From the NCBI RefSeq assembly GCF_041008525.1, contig NZ_JBFLUG010000031.1, positions 6,750 to 70,749 of the forward strand: DNA of 64,000 nucleotides, given 5' to 3'. Positions 9,189-17,960 of this stretch are shown here, piece after piece; within the stretch, counting starts at the first letter, position 1, and each line of letters starts with the position of its first letter. A program made the translations under genes and the position numbers. This stretch comes from Parafrankia sp041008525. Its GTDB lineage: Bacteria; Actinomycetota; Actinomycetes; Frankiales; Frankiaceae. The notes below the pieces were generated by a model, which did not search any database, had not been told where the DNA came from, and worked only from the letters and a program-made list of their open reading frames with translations.

Positions 9189-9806
9189 ATGGAGCACACC
9201 GACGCGGGCGTCCACACCGTCCTGGCGGACGTCGAGCGTTCCGCTGAGCACCACGCCGGACCGGTGCTGGAGACCGCTCACGAGGCGGCACCGCTGCCGG
9301 TCCCCGTGGCCGGGGCGTTCGTGTCCGGGCCGCACCCGCAGCCGGCCGGGTCGACCGCCGCGGCGGTCGCGCCGCCGGTCATGCCTGGCCGCGGCCGGCC
9401 CGGGTTGGTCGAGCCCGGCTATGACGCCGAGGTCGACGATCTCGAGGACGACCTCGACGAGGACGATGACGGCGAGGCCGGCGAGCTGGTCCGTCCCGGT
9501 GAGGTGCCCGCGCCCCGCACAAGCAGCGCGCTGGTGGACTCCCTCGCCGACGTCATCGACATCGGCCTCGGGGATCTGCTCGGCGAGGCGATGGAATGGC
9601 AGGAGCGGGCGTTGTGCGCGCAGACCGACCCGGAGGCGTTCTTCCCCGAGAAGGGCGGGTCGACCCGGGAGGCGAAGCGCATCTGCTCCGGCTGCGAGGT
9701 CAGGGTCGAGTGCCTGGAGTACGCACTGGAGAACGACGAGCGGTTCGGGATCTGGGGCGGCATGTCCGAGCGTGAGCGGCGCAAGCAGCGCCGACGGGCC
9801 GTCTGA
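9189..9806 (+). CDS. whiB: WhiB-family iron-sulfur regulator (WhiB/WhmD type)
   Basis: WhiB-like transcription factor that carries a [4Fe-4S] cluster and normally works with the principal sigma factor in cell division or sporulation control. The 205-residue protein has a variable acidic N-terminus (run DDLEDDLDEDDDGE) and the conserved C-terminal domain: WQERALCAQTDPEAFFPEKG, then CSGCEVRVEC (four cluster cysteines), the GIWGG turn and a basic RERRKQRRR tail. Streptomyces WhiB is about 87 residues, so the first 120 residues are an extension. The ATG at 9189 has GGAGGAG upstream. Position beside fbiAB and the mannose genes matches whiB2/whmD in mycobacteria and whiB in Streptomyces, which supports the subfamily. 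Confidence 0.93.
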   Translation: MEHTDAGVHTVLADVERSAEHHAGPVLETAHEAAPLPVPVAGAFVSGPHPQPAGSTAAAVAPPVMPGRGRPGLVEPGYDAEVDDLEDDLDEDDDGEAGELVRPGEVPAPRTSSALVDSLADVIDIGLGDLLGEAMEWQERALCAQTDPEAFFPEKGGSTREAKRICSGCEVRVECLEYALENDERFGIWGGMSERERRKQRRRAV

Positions 9807-9833
9807 CGCCGGATCCCACGGACGGCGCCCGCG

Positions 9834-12800
9834 ATGACCACACCAACGCGGGGCGCCGGTCGCGGCACTCGGGCGATTCGTCCCCGAGATGCCGTTCGTG
9901 CCGGCCAGCGGGTCGTGGCGATCATGGTCATCCGGCGAGGTGGGAGTGCGCAGAGCACCCCACCAGTGCCGGGTACCGCACCCTCGCCGCGCACCCCGCT
10001 GCCGCCGGGCACTCTGTCGGCACCACACACCACGTCAGCACCACGCGATACCCCGTCAGCACGGCGCGCCCTGTCGGCACCGCCCGCCTCGTCGGCACCG
10101 CGCGTAGTGCGCGGGCCGGATCGGAGTGCGCCCGACGGTCATGGCCTGGGCGATACCGATCTGGACCAGGCGCTGGCGGATCTTGCCGCGGCGGCACGTC
10201 CCCCTGACCGGATCGTGGTGGCCTGTCTCGGCGGGATCCTGACCGCGGCCCCGACCTCTGTTCCGGCACAGCGCACCGGATCCGATCAGCGGCCGGGTCG
10301 GTCACCTGCCCACCGGCCCGCCGGCGCCGAGCACCCGAGTGAGCCTCCCGGGCCGGCGGACGCGGGCGCGGTTCCGGTCGTGGTTCTCGACCTTCCACCC
10401 GGGACGTCCTTCGGTGCCGCGGTCGCCGCCGCCGTCACGTTCGACAAGGCGGCCCGGCGCTACCGTGGCCGGGCCGACGAGACCACACGGGCCGGCGGTG
10501 AGCCTGACCGGCCGGACGTCTTCTACTGGCTGCTCGGCGACGGGGTCGTGCCAGGCCACGACGCTCTCGACCGCCTGCTCACCTATGCCAGGGTCGACCG
10601 CAGCGCCGCGGTCCTCGGGCCCGGACTGCTTGCCGTCGGTGGGGCCGGAACCGTTGTCGAAGCCGGTGTCACCGTCGACCGGGCGGGGCGGCGGGTCCCC
10701 GCTGCGGCGCGGTCCGCCGCCGGGCCCGGCGACGCCGCTCGCGACGTGCTGGCGGTCTCCTGCAGTGGCCTGCTGATCCGCGCGGCCGCCTGGGAACGCC
10801 TGGGCGGCCTCGCTCCCGGCATGACCGCGGGCCTCGACCTCGACCTGGGTCTGCGCGCCGCGCGCGCCGGTCTGCGCGTGGTCGCCGTGCCCCGGGCGAC
10901 CGTCCGGGTCCGGGCAGGTGCGCGCGTGGCCGGCCGGGGCGGCCGGGCCAGCCGGGCTGACCGGGCTTACCGGGCTGACCGCGTCGCCGGCGTGCGGGTG
11001 CGTCTGGCACTGACGCAGCCTGTCTGGTGGCCGTTCGCCCTGCTCGTGCTGGTGGTGACCGGCCTCGGGCGGGCTGGGGGCCGGCTGGCGCGGCCCGGTC
11101 AGCGCTGGCGCTCGGCTGCGGTCGAGGTAGGGGTGGTCGGCGCGGTCCTGGTCGGTCCCCGCGAACTGGTGCGGATGCGCCGGCGGGCAGCCCGGACGGC
11201 CGCCGTTCCCCGGCGCGCGGCGCGGCACCTGCTGCCGACCCGGCGCGGCGCGATCTCGCTGGCCGGAGGCCCCAGCACCAGTTCACGTCCCAGTCCCAGT
11301 CCCAGTCCCCTCGTCAGCGCCCGCCTGGCGGTGCGTACGGCCACCCCGTCCCGTGCCTTCGTGGCCCTGATCGCGCTGTTGCTCGTCGTCGGCGGGGGCA
11401 TGGCCCGTCGCCTCGCTCCGGATGCGGCCGGCGGCGGGGTGCCGATGCTCGCTGACGCCCACGACCTGTGGTCCGTTGCGTGGTCTGGATGGCAGGGCTC
11501 GGTCGGCGGCACCCTCGGCTGGCCAGGTGCCGCGCCCCCATGGATGCCAGGGCTCGCAGCTCTCGCAGCCCTCGCCGCCCCGGTCGGCCTCGACGCCGGC
11601 GCGGTCTGCCTGGCCCTGCTCGCGGTGGCACCCGCCGCGGCCGCCTGCAGCGCCTATCGTGCCGCCGCGCGGATCACCGCTTCCCGACACCTGCGGACCG
11701 GCCTGGCCGCGCTCTACGCGATGTCCCCGCCCGTGGCAGGGTCGGTGATCGCCGGCCGGTTCGAGTCCGCCGTGGCGCTGGCCGTGCTCCCGGCCGTCCT
11801 CGCCACGGCCGACGAGGTCCTCCGCGGCGAGGTGGTGCGCGGCAAGGTCCTGCGCGGCGAGGTCCTGCGCGGCCGTCCCGCGCCGCGGCGGGCCGGCTGG
11901 CCGGCATGGCGCCTCGCGGCCGGGCTGACCGTCCTCATCGCCTGCGCTCCCGCTCTGGCGCCGGTCGTGCTCGTGGTCCTGCCCGTCGCCTTCCTGGCTG
12001 TCCGGCGCGGCTGCTCCGGCGGGGGCGGCTGGTCGGGCGCCCGACTGCCGGTCGCCCTGTTCAGCCTGGTCGCCGTCCTCGTGACCGCGTCGGCGCCGCT
12101 ACTGCCCGGCCTGCTCGCGGGCGGGCCAGGGCAGTGGGGGTCCGGGCCAGGGCCGTGGGGGCCCGTCGCCCTGATGGCCGGGTCGGAGCACAGCGGCCTG
12201 GTGGCCCACGCCTCCGGTGGAGAAGATGAGTCGACCGTCCTCTTCCTCGTCGTGGCTGCCGGTGGCCTGCTCGCCGGGCTTCCCCTGCGCGGCCGCGGCC
12301 GGCGTTCGACCACCGCCGAGGCCGGAACAGACCCGGGGGCGGCGCCGGGCAGCACCGCGACGCCCGCCGCCGGCTGGGCGCTCGCCGGCGCCGGGCTGGC
12401 CGGAGTGCCGCTCGCGGTCATCCTCGGGAACGCCTGGTCGGGCGGATCGGCGTCCGTCGTGGCCACCGCCGGCCCCACCGGAGTCTGGGCCGGCCCGCAG
12501 TACGGCCTGGCCTGTGCCGGCCTGCTCGTCGCCGTCGGCCTCGCGCGGGCATCCGCGCGCGGTGGCTCGTGGGCTCTTCGTGCCCTGTTCGTCGCGGGGA
12601 CGCTGGCGTTCGGCGCCGTCCTCGTCGCCGCCCCGCTCGCCCAGCCTCGGCCGGTCCCGCGCGACGAGACCCTGACCAGGTCCGTCACCGCACTGGCCAG
12701 GACCGGCGGCCCGGGCGCGCGAGTGCTCGTCCTGCGTGGGTCCGCTCCGGACCGCGCGGTCTACACGCTGGCGGCGGACGAGGGTCCCCGCTTCCCCGGC

Positions 12801-13478
12801 GCGACGTCGGGCCGGGCCTCGGCGGCGTCCGCTGCCCTTGCCCGCCTGGTCGGCGACCTGTCGGCGGGCGTCCCCGGAGCCGCGGCCGGACTCCCGGGCT
12901 TCGGCGTGAACGCGGTCGTCATGCCGGCCGCCGCGTCCGACCCGTCCCTCGTCGCGGCACTGGACTCGGTGGACGGCCTCTGGCGTGACCGCCGCGGCTC
13001 GGGCGTCCTGGTGTGGCGCCCGGTGGACCCTGTGACCGGCCGGGCCTACCCGGCGGCCCGGGCCCGCCTCCTTCCCGCCGGGGCGTCCGACGGCTCTGCG
13101 GGGGCCGCCGGGCACGGGGTGCCGCTTGACGGGCTGCGGCCGGGCGCCGCGGGGCTGTCCGGGGCGGTCGAAGTCCCCGCGGGAGCGGCCGGTCGGCGCG
13201 TGGTTTTCGCCGAGACAGCCGATCCCGGCTGGCGGGCGACCCTGGACGGTGCCCCGCTGACGAGGGCGCTGGCGGACGGCTGGGCACAGTCCTTCGTCCT
13301 GCCGGCCCGGGGCGGGTTGCTCGAGGTCGGCTACGACCACACCCGGCATCGTGCCGTGCTGCTCGCGGGCGCGGGTGCCGCCGGCGCGGTGCTGGCCACC
13401 GGCCTGCTGGCGGCCGTTGTGCGACCTGCGCACCGGCGCCGGCCCACACCGCCAGGCGGTGACCGCGATGAGGCCTGA
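9834..13478 (+). CDS. Large membrane glycosyltransferase-like protein
   Basis: 1214 residues. The N-terminal 80 are Pro/Ser/Thr-rich, then a GT2-like region spans about residues 110-370 (FYWLLGDGVVPGHDALDRLL, then SCSGLLIRAAAWERLGGL and LDLDLGLRAARAGLRVVAV, as in WhiB-linked glycosyltransferases). Next come about ten hydrophobic segments (first at PFALLVLVVTGLG) and an extracytoplasmic C-terminal part ending in a membrane helix (AGAGAAGAVLATGLLAAVV). The metal-binding DxD of GT2 enzymes reads GDG here, so catalysis is uncertain. No good ribosome site precedes the ATG at 9834, and a start further in, such as MVIRRG at 9924, is possible. It overlaps the next gene by 11 bp. Likely role in envelope polysaccharide or glycoprotein assembly, inferred from the neighbours. 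Confidence 0.75.
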   Translation: MTTPTRGAGRGTRAIRPRDAVRAGQRVVAIMVIRRGGSAQSTPPVPGTAPSPRTPLPPGTLSAPHTTSAPRDTPSARRALSAPPASSAPRVVRGPDRSAPDGHGLGDTDLDQALADLAAAARPPDRIVVACLGGILTAAPTSVPAQRTGSDQRPGRSPAHRPAGAEHPSEPPGPADAGAVPVVVLDLPPGTSFGAAVAAAVTFDKAARRYRGRADETTRAGGEPDRPDVFYWLLGDGVVPGHDALDRLLTYARVDRSAAVLGPGLLAVGGAGTVVEAGVTVDRAGRRVPAAARSAAGPGDAARDVLAVSCSGLLIRAAAWERLGGLAPGMTAGLDLDLGLRAARAGLRVVAVPRATVRVRAGARVAGRGGRASRADRAYRADRVAGVRVRLALTQPVWWPFALLVLVVTGLGRAGGRLARPGQRWRSAAVEVGVVGAVLVGPRELVRMRRRAARTAAVPRRAARHLLPTRRGAISLAGGPSTSSRPSPSPSPLVSARLAVRTATPSRAFVALIALLLVVGGGMARRLAPDAAGGGVPMLADAHDLWSVAWSGWQGSVGGTLGWPGAAPPWMPGLAALAALAAPVGLDAGAVCLALLAVAPAAAACSAYRAAARITASRHLRTGLAALYAMSPPVAGSVIAGRFESAVALAVLPAVLATADEVLRGEVVRGKVLRGEVLRGRPAPRRAGWPAWRLAAGLTVLIACAPALAPVVLVVLPVAFLAVRRGCSGGGGWSGARLPVALFSLVAVLVTASAPLLPGLLAGGPGQWGSGPGPWGPVALMAGSEHSGLVAHASGGEDESTVLFLVVAAGGLLAGLPLRGRGRRSTTAEAGTDPGAAPGSTATPAAGWALAGAGLAGVPLAVILGNAWSGGSASVVATAGPTGVWAGPQYGLACAGLLVAVGLARASARGGSWALRALFVAGTLAFGAVLVAAPLAQPRPVPRDETLTRSVTALARTGGPGARVLVLRGSAPDRAVYTLAADEGPRFPGATSGRASAASAALARLVGDLSAGVPGAAAGLPGFGVNAVVMPAAASDPSLVAALDSVDGLWRDRRGSGVLVWRPVDPVTGRAYPAARARLLPAGASDGSAGAAGHGVPLDGLRPGAAGLSGAVEVPAGAAGRRVVFAETADPGWRATLDGAPLTRALADGWAQSFVLPARGGLLEVGYDHTRHRAVLLAGAGAAGAVLATGLLAAVVRPAHRRRPTPPGGDRDEA
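10013..10105 (+). repeat. Imperfect GTCGGCACC-type tandem repeat
   Basis: Four to five degenerate units of about 21-24 bp, each containing GTCAGCACC or GTCGGCACC, lie inside the N-terminal region of the glycosyltransferase-like gene. They encode the repeated SAP/SAR residues of a disordered tail. The unit length is a multiple of three or nearly so, and the frame is kept. Confidence 0.5.
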
Positions 13479-15096
13479 CCGGCGCTGGCGGGTGCCCGTG
13501 GCGTTCGGGCTGGTCTGCGTGGCGGCGGTCGTCGCGTCCGCGCTGACGACCGCTGTGCCGCGCACGTCGGCGTCCGCGGTACCGAGATCGGTGACCTCGG
13601 CGACCCTGCTCTGCCCGGACCTCGGCCTGGACGGCCGGGTCCCACAGCTCCTCGACCTGGTGCGCGGCGCCGGGCCGGGCGGGGCGGTCCAGCCGTCGGA
13701 CGGCTCGGCGCTGCTCGATGACGATCGCCAGCACGACGAACTGCTCCGCCTCCCCCCGGGCGGCGACCCGGCAGGCCGGTCGCCCGGTGAGCGCACCGGC
13801 GGCGGCCCGCTCCGGCTCGTCGCGACCGGCGAGGCAGCGGCCGGTCTCACCGCCACGGTGACGTCGCCCGGGTCGGGAGCGGGGCCGTTGCGCGCCCGCT
13901 GCGAGCAGCCGCGCGCGCACACCTGGTTCGCCGGGCCGTCCACCGCCGCCGGCAGGGACCCCGTTCTGTACTGGACGAACGCCGGGCCGCGCCCCGCCCG
14001 GGTGGACGTGGGTGTCGTGTCGCCGGACGGGACGTCGCCCCGCACCGAGATCACGATTCCGCCCGGCCGGACGGTGAGCCGGCGCCTCGCCGCACTGGCC
14101 CCCGAGGCCGCCGCGACCGCCATCGACATCCGGACCACGGCGGGACGGGTCCTGAGCTGGCTGGTCGATCGCGCCAGCGGGAGTGGTCCCCAGAAGGCGA
14201 CCCCGGTGCCGCCCACCGCCGGCCCGGCCGCCCGGGTGCTGGTCGGGGGTCTGCTCACCCCGGCCGCGGCGGTGCGGGAGGCGCGTGGGCCGGCAGCCGA
14301 CCTGGTGATCGCGGTGCCGGGCCGGGCCGCGACAGTGCGCGTCACCGTGCTCAGCCCGTCCGGTGCGCGGGTGCCGGCTGGCCTGGAAGCTGTCAGAATC
14401 CCGGCCGGGACGACGGTGCACCGCCCGATCGCACTGGCACCGGCGACGGCATCCGCCGTGCTCGTCGAGTCGACCGACGGAACCGGTGTCGTCGCGGCGC
14501 TGAGGCTGTCCGGCGGCGGCCCCGACCCGGTCTGGGTGGCCGGAAGCATGCCTGAGCGCCCGCGCTGGACCGGTCAGGTCTCCGGCGACCCGGTGGGCAT
14601 GGGGGTCGGGCCGGCACCGCCCGGACTGGTGGTCGCGGCGGCCCCGGTCCCCAGGTGGACGTCGGGTGCGCTGGTCCTGGTGGCGCCCGACCGGGCGGCC
14701 ACCGCCTGGGTCGACGGCACGAGGGTCGACGTCGGCGCGGGCCGGGTGGTCCTCGCGGAGCTGCCGGCCGGCCGGACAGGCGCCCGGGTCGTCGGTTCCG
14801 GCGGAACACTGGTCGCCACCCAGGTGCTGGGAGCCAGCCCACCGGTGGCCATGCCACCCGCGCCGGGCGCGGGCGTCCCCCCGGCGCCAGCGGACGTTCC
14901 GCTGTTTCCGGTGGCGGCCGACCCGCCGGCGGAGGCTGTGTCGCAGACTGCCGTCACGCTGACCGCGCCGGTTCCGCGGACGGTCTCGGCGGTCGTCCCG
15001 CTGGTCGGAGCGTGGCGGTACCGCTCCGGCCCGGCTCCGGTTGCCGACCCTCGGCTTCTCGTCGGCCCGGCTGTGTCTGCCGAACATCGGCATTGA
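13468..15096 (+). CDS. DUF5719 family exported protein
   Basis: 542 residues with a basic start (MRPDRRWRVP), one N-terminal membrane helix or uncleaved signal (VAFGLVCVAAVVASALTTAV) and a long Ala/Gly/Pro/Val-rich region that should be outside the cell. Two cysteines follow the signal (TLLCPDLG and LRARCEQP). In actinobacteria DUF5719 proteins sit directly after the WhiB-linked glycosyltransferase, as here, and the ATG lies within the previous gene (ATGAGGCCTGA), so the two are probably co-translated and act together at the envelope. Function is unknown. It converges on manA, and the 91-bp gap contains a short CCCACG tandem run. Confidence 0.78.
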   Translation: MRPDRRWRVPVAFGLVCVAAVVASALTTAVPRTSASAVPRSVTSATLLCPDLGLDGRVPQLLDLVRGAGPGGAVQPSDGSALLDDDRQHDELLRLPPGGDPAGRSPGERTGGGPLRLVATGEAAAGLTATVTSPGSGAGPLRARCEQPRAHTWFAGPSTAAGRDPVLYWTNAGPRPARVDVGVVSPDGTSPRTEITIPPGRTVSRRLAALAPEAAATAIDIRTTAGRVLSWLVDRASGSGPQKATPVPPTAGPAARVLVGGLLTPAAAVREARGPAADLVIAVPGRAATVRVTVLSPSGARVPAGLEAVRIPAGTTVHRPIALAPATASAVLVESTDGTGVVAALRLSGGGPDPVWVAGSMPERPRWTGQVSGDPVGMGVGPAPPGLVVAAAPVPRWTSGALVLVAPDRAATAWVDGTRVDVGAGRVVLAELPAGRTGARVVGSGGTLVATQVLGASPPVAMPPAPGAGVPPAPADVPLFPVAADPPAEAVSQTAVTLTAPVPRTVSAVVPLVGAWRYRSGPAPVADPRLLVGPAVSAEHRH

Positions 15097-15187
15097 CGAC
15101 CTGAACGCCCACGCCCACGCCCATGGCCACGGCCGCGCGCCTCGCGGTCCGGGTGCGCCGGCTGCGGGTGGGTCGCCTGCGGCCGGG

Positions 15188-16600
15188 TCAGCCGCGGACG
15201 CCCGCGGCGAAGACCCGGCCCGTGCCGGTGAGCTGCAGTGTGGCCGGCCCGGTCACCAGTGCCGAGCAGCCGCGGCTCAGCGTGATCGGTTCCAGCGGCA
15301 GCCCCGCCCGGTCCGTGCCGGTGATCTCGACCTGCCCCTCCACAGCCAGCAGGATGGACGAGTCGGGCACAGTCACCGGACCGCCCGTGCAGACCGCCTC
15401 CCGCAGGACGAAGTCCTTCACCGGCGCCTGCCATGTCCGCAGCTGGCCCCCCGGACCGGTCGTCAGGGTCCGCGGCCGCAGGACCGGTGCGCCGGTGGGC
15501 CTCGGGTCGAGGATCCGCAGCAGCTCGTTGACGTCGATGTACTTGGGAGTCAGCCCGCCCCGGAGCACGTTGTCCGAGGTGGCCATGATCTCGATCCCGA
15601 CACCCTGGACGTAGGCGTGCAGCAGCCGCGCGGGCTGGAACAGCCCCTCACCCGGTTGCAGCGTGACATCGTTGAGCAGCAGCGCCGCGGCGATGCCTAC
15701 GTCACCCGGGTGGGTCGCGGCGAGCAGCCGGACGAGGTCGGCGGCACGGCGCAGCTCCTCGTCGGCGCCCGGGCCGATCCGCTCGGCGGCACTCACCACA
15801 CCGGCGGCGAGGTCGACACCCGCCTGGGGCGGGAGGGTGAGCAGGCTGCGCAGGACCTGGGTGGCACCACCGGACGGGTCGGTCGCCAGCGGCGCGAACG
15901 CCGCGATCAGCCCCGGATGGCCCAGCCCGCGCGCGACCGCGAGTGTCGCGGCAGGTGCGCGGATGCCGGCGAGGGCCCGGAACGGTGTCAGCGCCACGAT
16001 CAGCTCGGGCTTGTGGTTGCGGTCGCGGTAGCGACGCCGCGGGTCACCCATGCTGATCCCGGCGGCCTGCTCGGCGTCGAACCCGGCGCGGGCCTGGGCG
16101 AGGTCGGGATGGACCTGCAGCGACAGGGCCTTGTCGGCGGCGAGCACCTTCAGCAGGAAGGGCAGCTCGCCGACCAGGTCGGCCGCCGCCCGGCGGGTAC
16201 CGAGGCCGCCCGGCCGCCGCCGCAACGGTTGCCCCGGCCCGGCCGCGGCGCTCGTGGCCGGGCCCGCCGCCCCGGCTCCGTGCTGCGGACCGGTGGCCTC
16301 GACCACCTCGGCCGGAGCCTGCGGATGGGTGCCGAGCCACAGCTCGGCGACGGGCTCCCCGTCAGCGGGAACGCCCAGCAGCTCCGGGATCGCGGTGGAG
16401 GAGCCCCAGGCGTAGCGCTGGGACTGACCGTGCAGCTCCAGGACGCGGACCGAGGCCCGGTGCGGCCGCGGGCCCGCGCCCGTCGTCGTGCTGGTGGTGC
16501 CGCTGGTGGTGCCTGCGCCGACCGTGCTGGTGAGCCGGCCGCGGGTCTCCGTGCTGTCGGTGCCCGCGGTGCTGGTCGGCGCGCTCTCCCCGATGGTCAC
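15188..16600 (-). CDS. manA: Mannose-6-phosphate isomerase, class I
   Basis: Zinc-dependent interconversion of fructose-6-phosphate and mannose-6-phosphate, supplying GDP-mannose for glycolipids and glycoproteins. The type I PMI features are clear: QRYAWGS near the N-terminus, ELWLGTHP, SLQVHPDLAQA (metal ligands Q and H), KPELIVALTPF (metal-ligand E) and GEGLFQPARLLHAYV. The protein is 470 residues; about 50 extra N-terminal residues rich in Thr and Ser precede the catalytic core. The GTG at 16600 has GGAG 7 bases upstream, and no alternative start exists just before the core. It lies downstream of the metallopeptidase-like gene on the same strand (71-bp gap) and near phosphomannomutase, completing the mannose pathway. 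Confidence 0.92.
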   Translation of the reverse strand: MTIGESAPTSTAGTDSTETRGRLTSTVGAGTTSGTTSTTTGAGPRPHRASVRVLELHGQSQRYAWGSSTAIPELLGVPADGEPVAELWLGTHPQAPAEVVEATGPQHGAGAAGPATSAAAGPGQPLRRRPGGLGTRRAAADLVGELPFLLKVLAADKALSLQVHPDLAQARAGFDAEQAAGISMGDPRRRYRDRNHKPELIVALTPFRALAGIRAPAATLAVARGLGHPGLIAAFAPLATDPSGGATQVLRSLLTLPPQAGVDLAAGVVSAAERIGPGADEELRRAADLVRLLAATHPGDVGIAAALLLNDVTLQPGEGLFQPARLLHAYVQGVGIEIMATSDNVLRGGLTPKYIDVNELLRILDPRPTGAPVLRPRTLTTGPGGQLRTWQAPVKDFVLREAVCTGGPVTVPDSSILLAVEGQVEITGTDRAGLPLEPITLSRGCSALVTGPATLQLTGTGRVFAAGVRG

Positions 16601-16671
16601 AGGTGTCTCCGTCCCCGCCTCGGCGGTCGTGAGCGGCTCTGGTTCGGCGTCGGGCGGATGTCGCGACGGGT

Positions 16672-17157
16672 CTACTCCTCGTCGCCCCAGCCATGGCCTT
16701 CGGGGTCGATCACGGCGGGGTCGACGTCCATCATCTCAGCCACCTGATGGATGATCGCGTCGAGGACGAGCTCGGCGAGATCCTCGGGCATGACGGCGCG
16801 GGCCTCCAGCGGACGCCGGTAGACGACGATGCGCTGCGGGGTCGCGGAGCGGCCCCGTCCGGACGCCGGCTGGTAGGAGGCCAGCGGAATGCTGTCATCG
16901 GTCAGACTGACCGGCGGGACGTCCTCGACGGCGAACTCGACGTCGGCCAGCTCGGCGGACCATCTGTGGTCCAGGTGTTCGACCGCATCCAGGACAAGGT
17001 CGTCGAAGCGCTCACCGCGGGTGGCGTAGGCGGGCACGTCGGGGGGTAGGAGCGTGCCACGCATGCCGCGTCCGCGGCGGTCCCGCCGCCGGCGGGGTGG
17101 GATGGGGCGCGTGGCCGTGGGGAAACGCACTTCGGGCGTCCTGGCGGGTTCGGCCAT
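16672..17157 (-). CDS. Metallopeptidase-family protein with degenerate zinc motif
   Basis: 161 residues. The basic N-terminus (RPIPPRRRRDRRGRGMRGT) leads into the minimal zincin-like fold (PF06262 type; Rv3259 homologue by position): FDDLVLDAVEHLDHRW, then QRIVVYRRPLEARA. The site where active members have HExxH reads HQVAEMM, so the catalytic glutamate and second histidine are missing. This is common in actinobacterial members of this locus and suggests a non-proteolytic role. The ATG at 17157 has no ribosome site; TACTCT ends 7 bases upstream, so a leaderless mRNA is possible. It is divergent from the DUF3499 gene and upstream of manA. The family assignment is reasonably firm; function is unknown. 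Confidence 0.8.
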   Translation of the reverse strand: MAEPARTPEVRFPTATRPIPPRRRRDRRGRGMRGTLLPPDVPAYATRGERFDDLVLDAVEHLDHRWSAELADVEFAVEDVPPVSLTDDSIPLASYQPASGRGRSATPQRIVVYRRPLEARAVMPEDLAELVLDAIIHQVAEMMDVDPAVIDPEGHGWGDEE

Positions 17158-17427
17158 CGTGACAGAGTAACGCCGTTTCCGTCGAACGATCACAGCGGCG
17201 GCGGCGCGATGGGGCCCCACCGGCCCGGTACCCCCCACGTAGGGGTACCCGACCAGGAGCGACACGACGTCAGAAGGCGGTTTCGGTCGAAGTGTGTGCG
17301 TCGTTCTGGTGTAATTGTGTGCGTGGAGCAACCGAGTGATAAGCGCTGCGTCACAGTGACCTCTGCCGGTGCGCGACACGACGGGCGGTGGTGGCCGTCG
17401 CCCGTTCCGGGGTCTACCGTCCGGAAC

Positions 17428-17850
17428 GTGAAGCCTCGGCGCTGCTCCCGCTCGGCCTGTTCCGCGGCCGCGATCGCCACGCTCACCTACGCCTACGCGG
17501 AGTCCACCGCCGTACTCGGTCCGCTGTCGCCGTTCGTCGAGCCGCACTCCTACGACCTGTGTGGGGTCCATGCCGACCGGCTGACCGTGCCGCTGGGGTG
17601 GGCGGTGGTCCGGATCGAGGCCGAGCAACCGTCGGGGCAGGAGCAGACAACCGACGACATCGAGGCGCTCGCCGACGCGGTGCGTGACTCCGCACCCCGC
17701 CGTCCCGAGCCGCCCGGCGGCCCGGGTGCTCCGAGCGGCCCGAGCGGGCCCAACGGGTCCGGAGAGGCCACCGGGCCCAGTGGGTCCATGCCGCCGGGTG
17801 CGCCCGGTGGCCGGCGCGGGCACCTGCGCGCCGTCCCAAGCCCGTCCTGA
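17428..17850 (+). CDS. DUF3499 family protein
   Basis: 140 residues. The first 60 match the DUF3499 pattern: RRCSRSACSAAAIATLTYAY, STAVLGPLSPFVEPHSYDLC and LTVPLGWAVVR. Three cysteines (positions about 5, 10 and 49) plus a histidine could bind zinc, an inference from spacing. A Pro/Gly/Ser-rich tail follows. The GTG at 17428 is chosen because the family domain begins directly after it; the ribosome site is weak and the frame is open much further upstream. It is transcribed toward phosphomannomutase, with 110 bp between them, in the order usual for this actinobacterial locus. Role unknown. Confidence 0.82.
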   Translation: MKPRRCSRSACSAAAIATLTYAYAESTAVLGPLSPFVEPHSYDLCGVHADRLTVPLGWAVVRIEAEQPSGQEQTTDDIEALADAVRDSAPRRPEPPGGPGAPSGPSGPNGSGEATGPSGSMPPGAPGGRRGHLRAVPSPS

Positions 17851-17960
17851 CCGGCACACGCCGATCCGCCCCCCCGGCAAGGCGCTGGTGTTGTTGTCGG
17901 CGGGTGCGGATAAGGTCAACCCGGTCGATCGACGCCGGGTCAGGAAAGGGTGGTTACGGG

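Noticed and set aside
8750..9217. 155-residue minus-strand open frame upstream of whiB
   Set aside because: No family features, atypical composition and overlap with the whiB start; it fits the whiB control region better.
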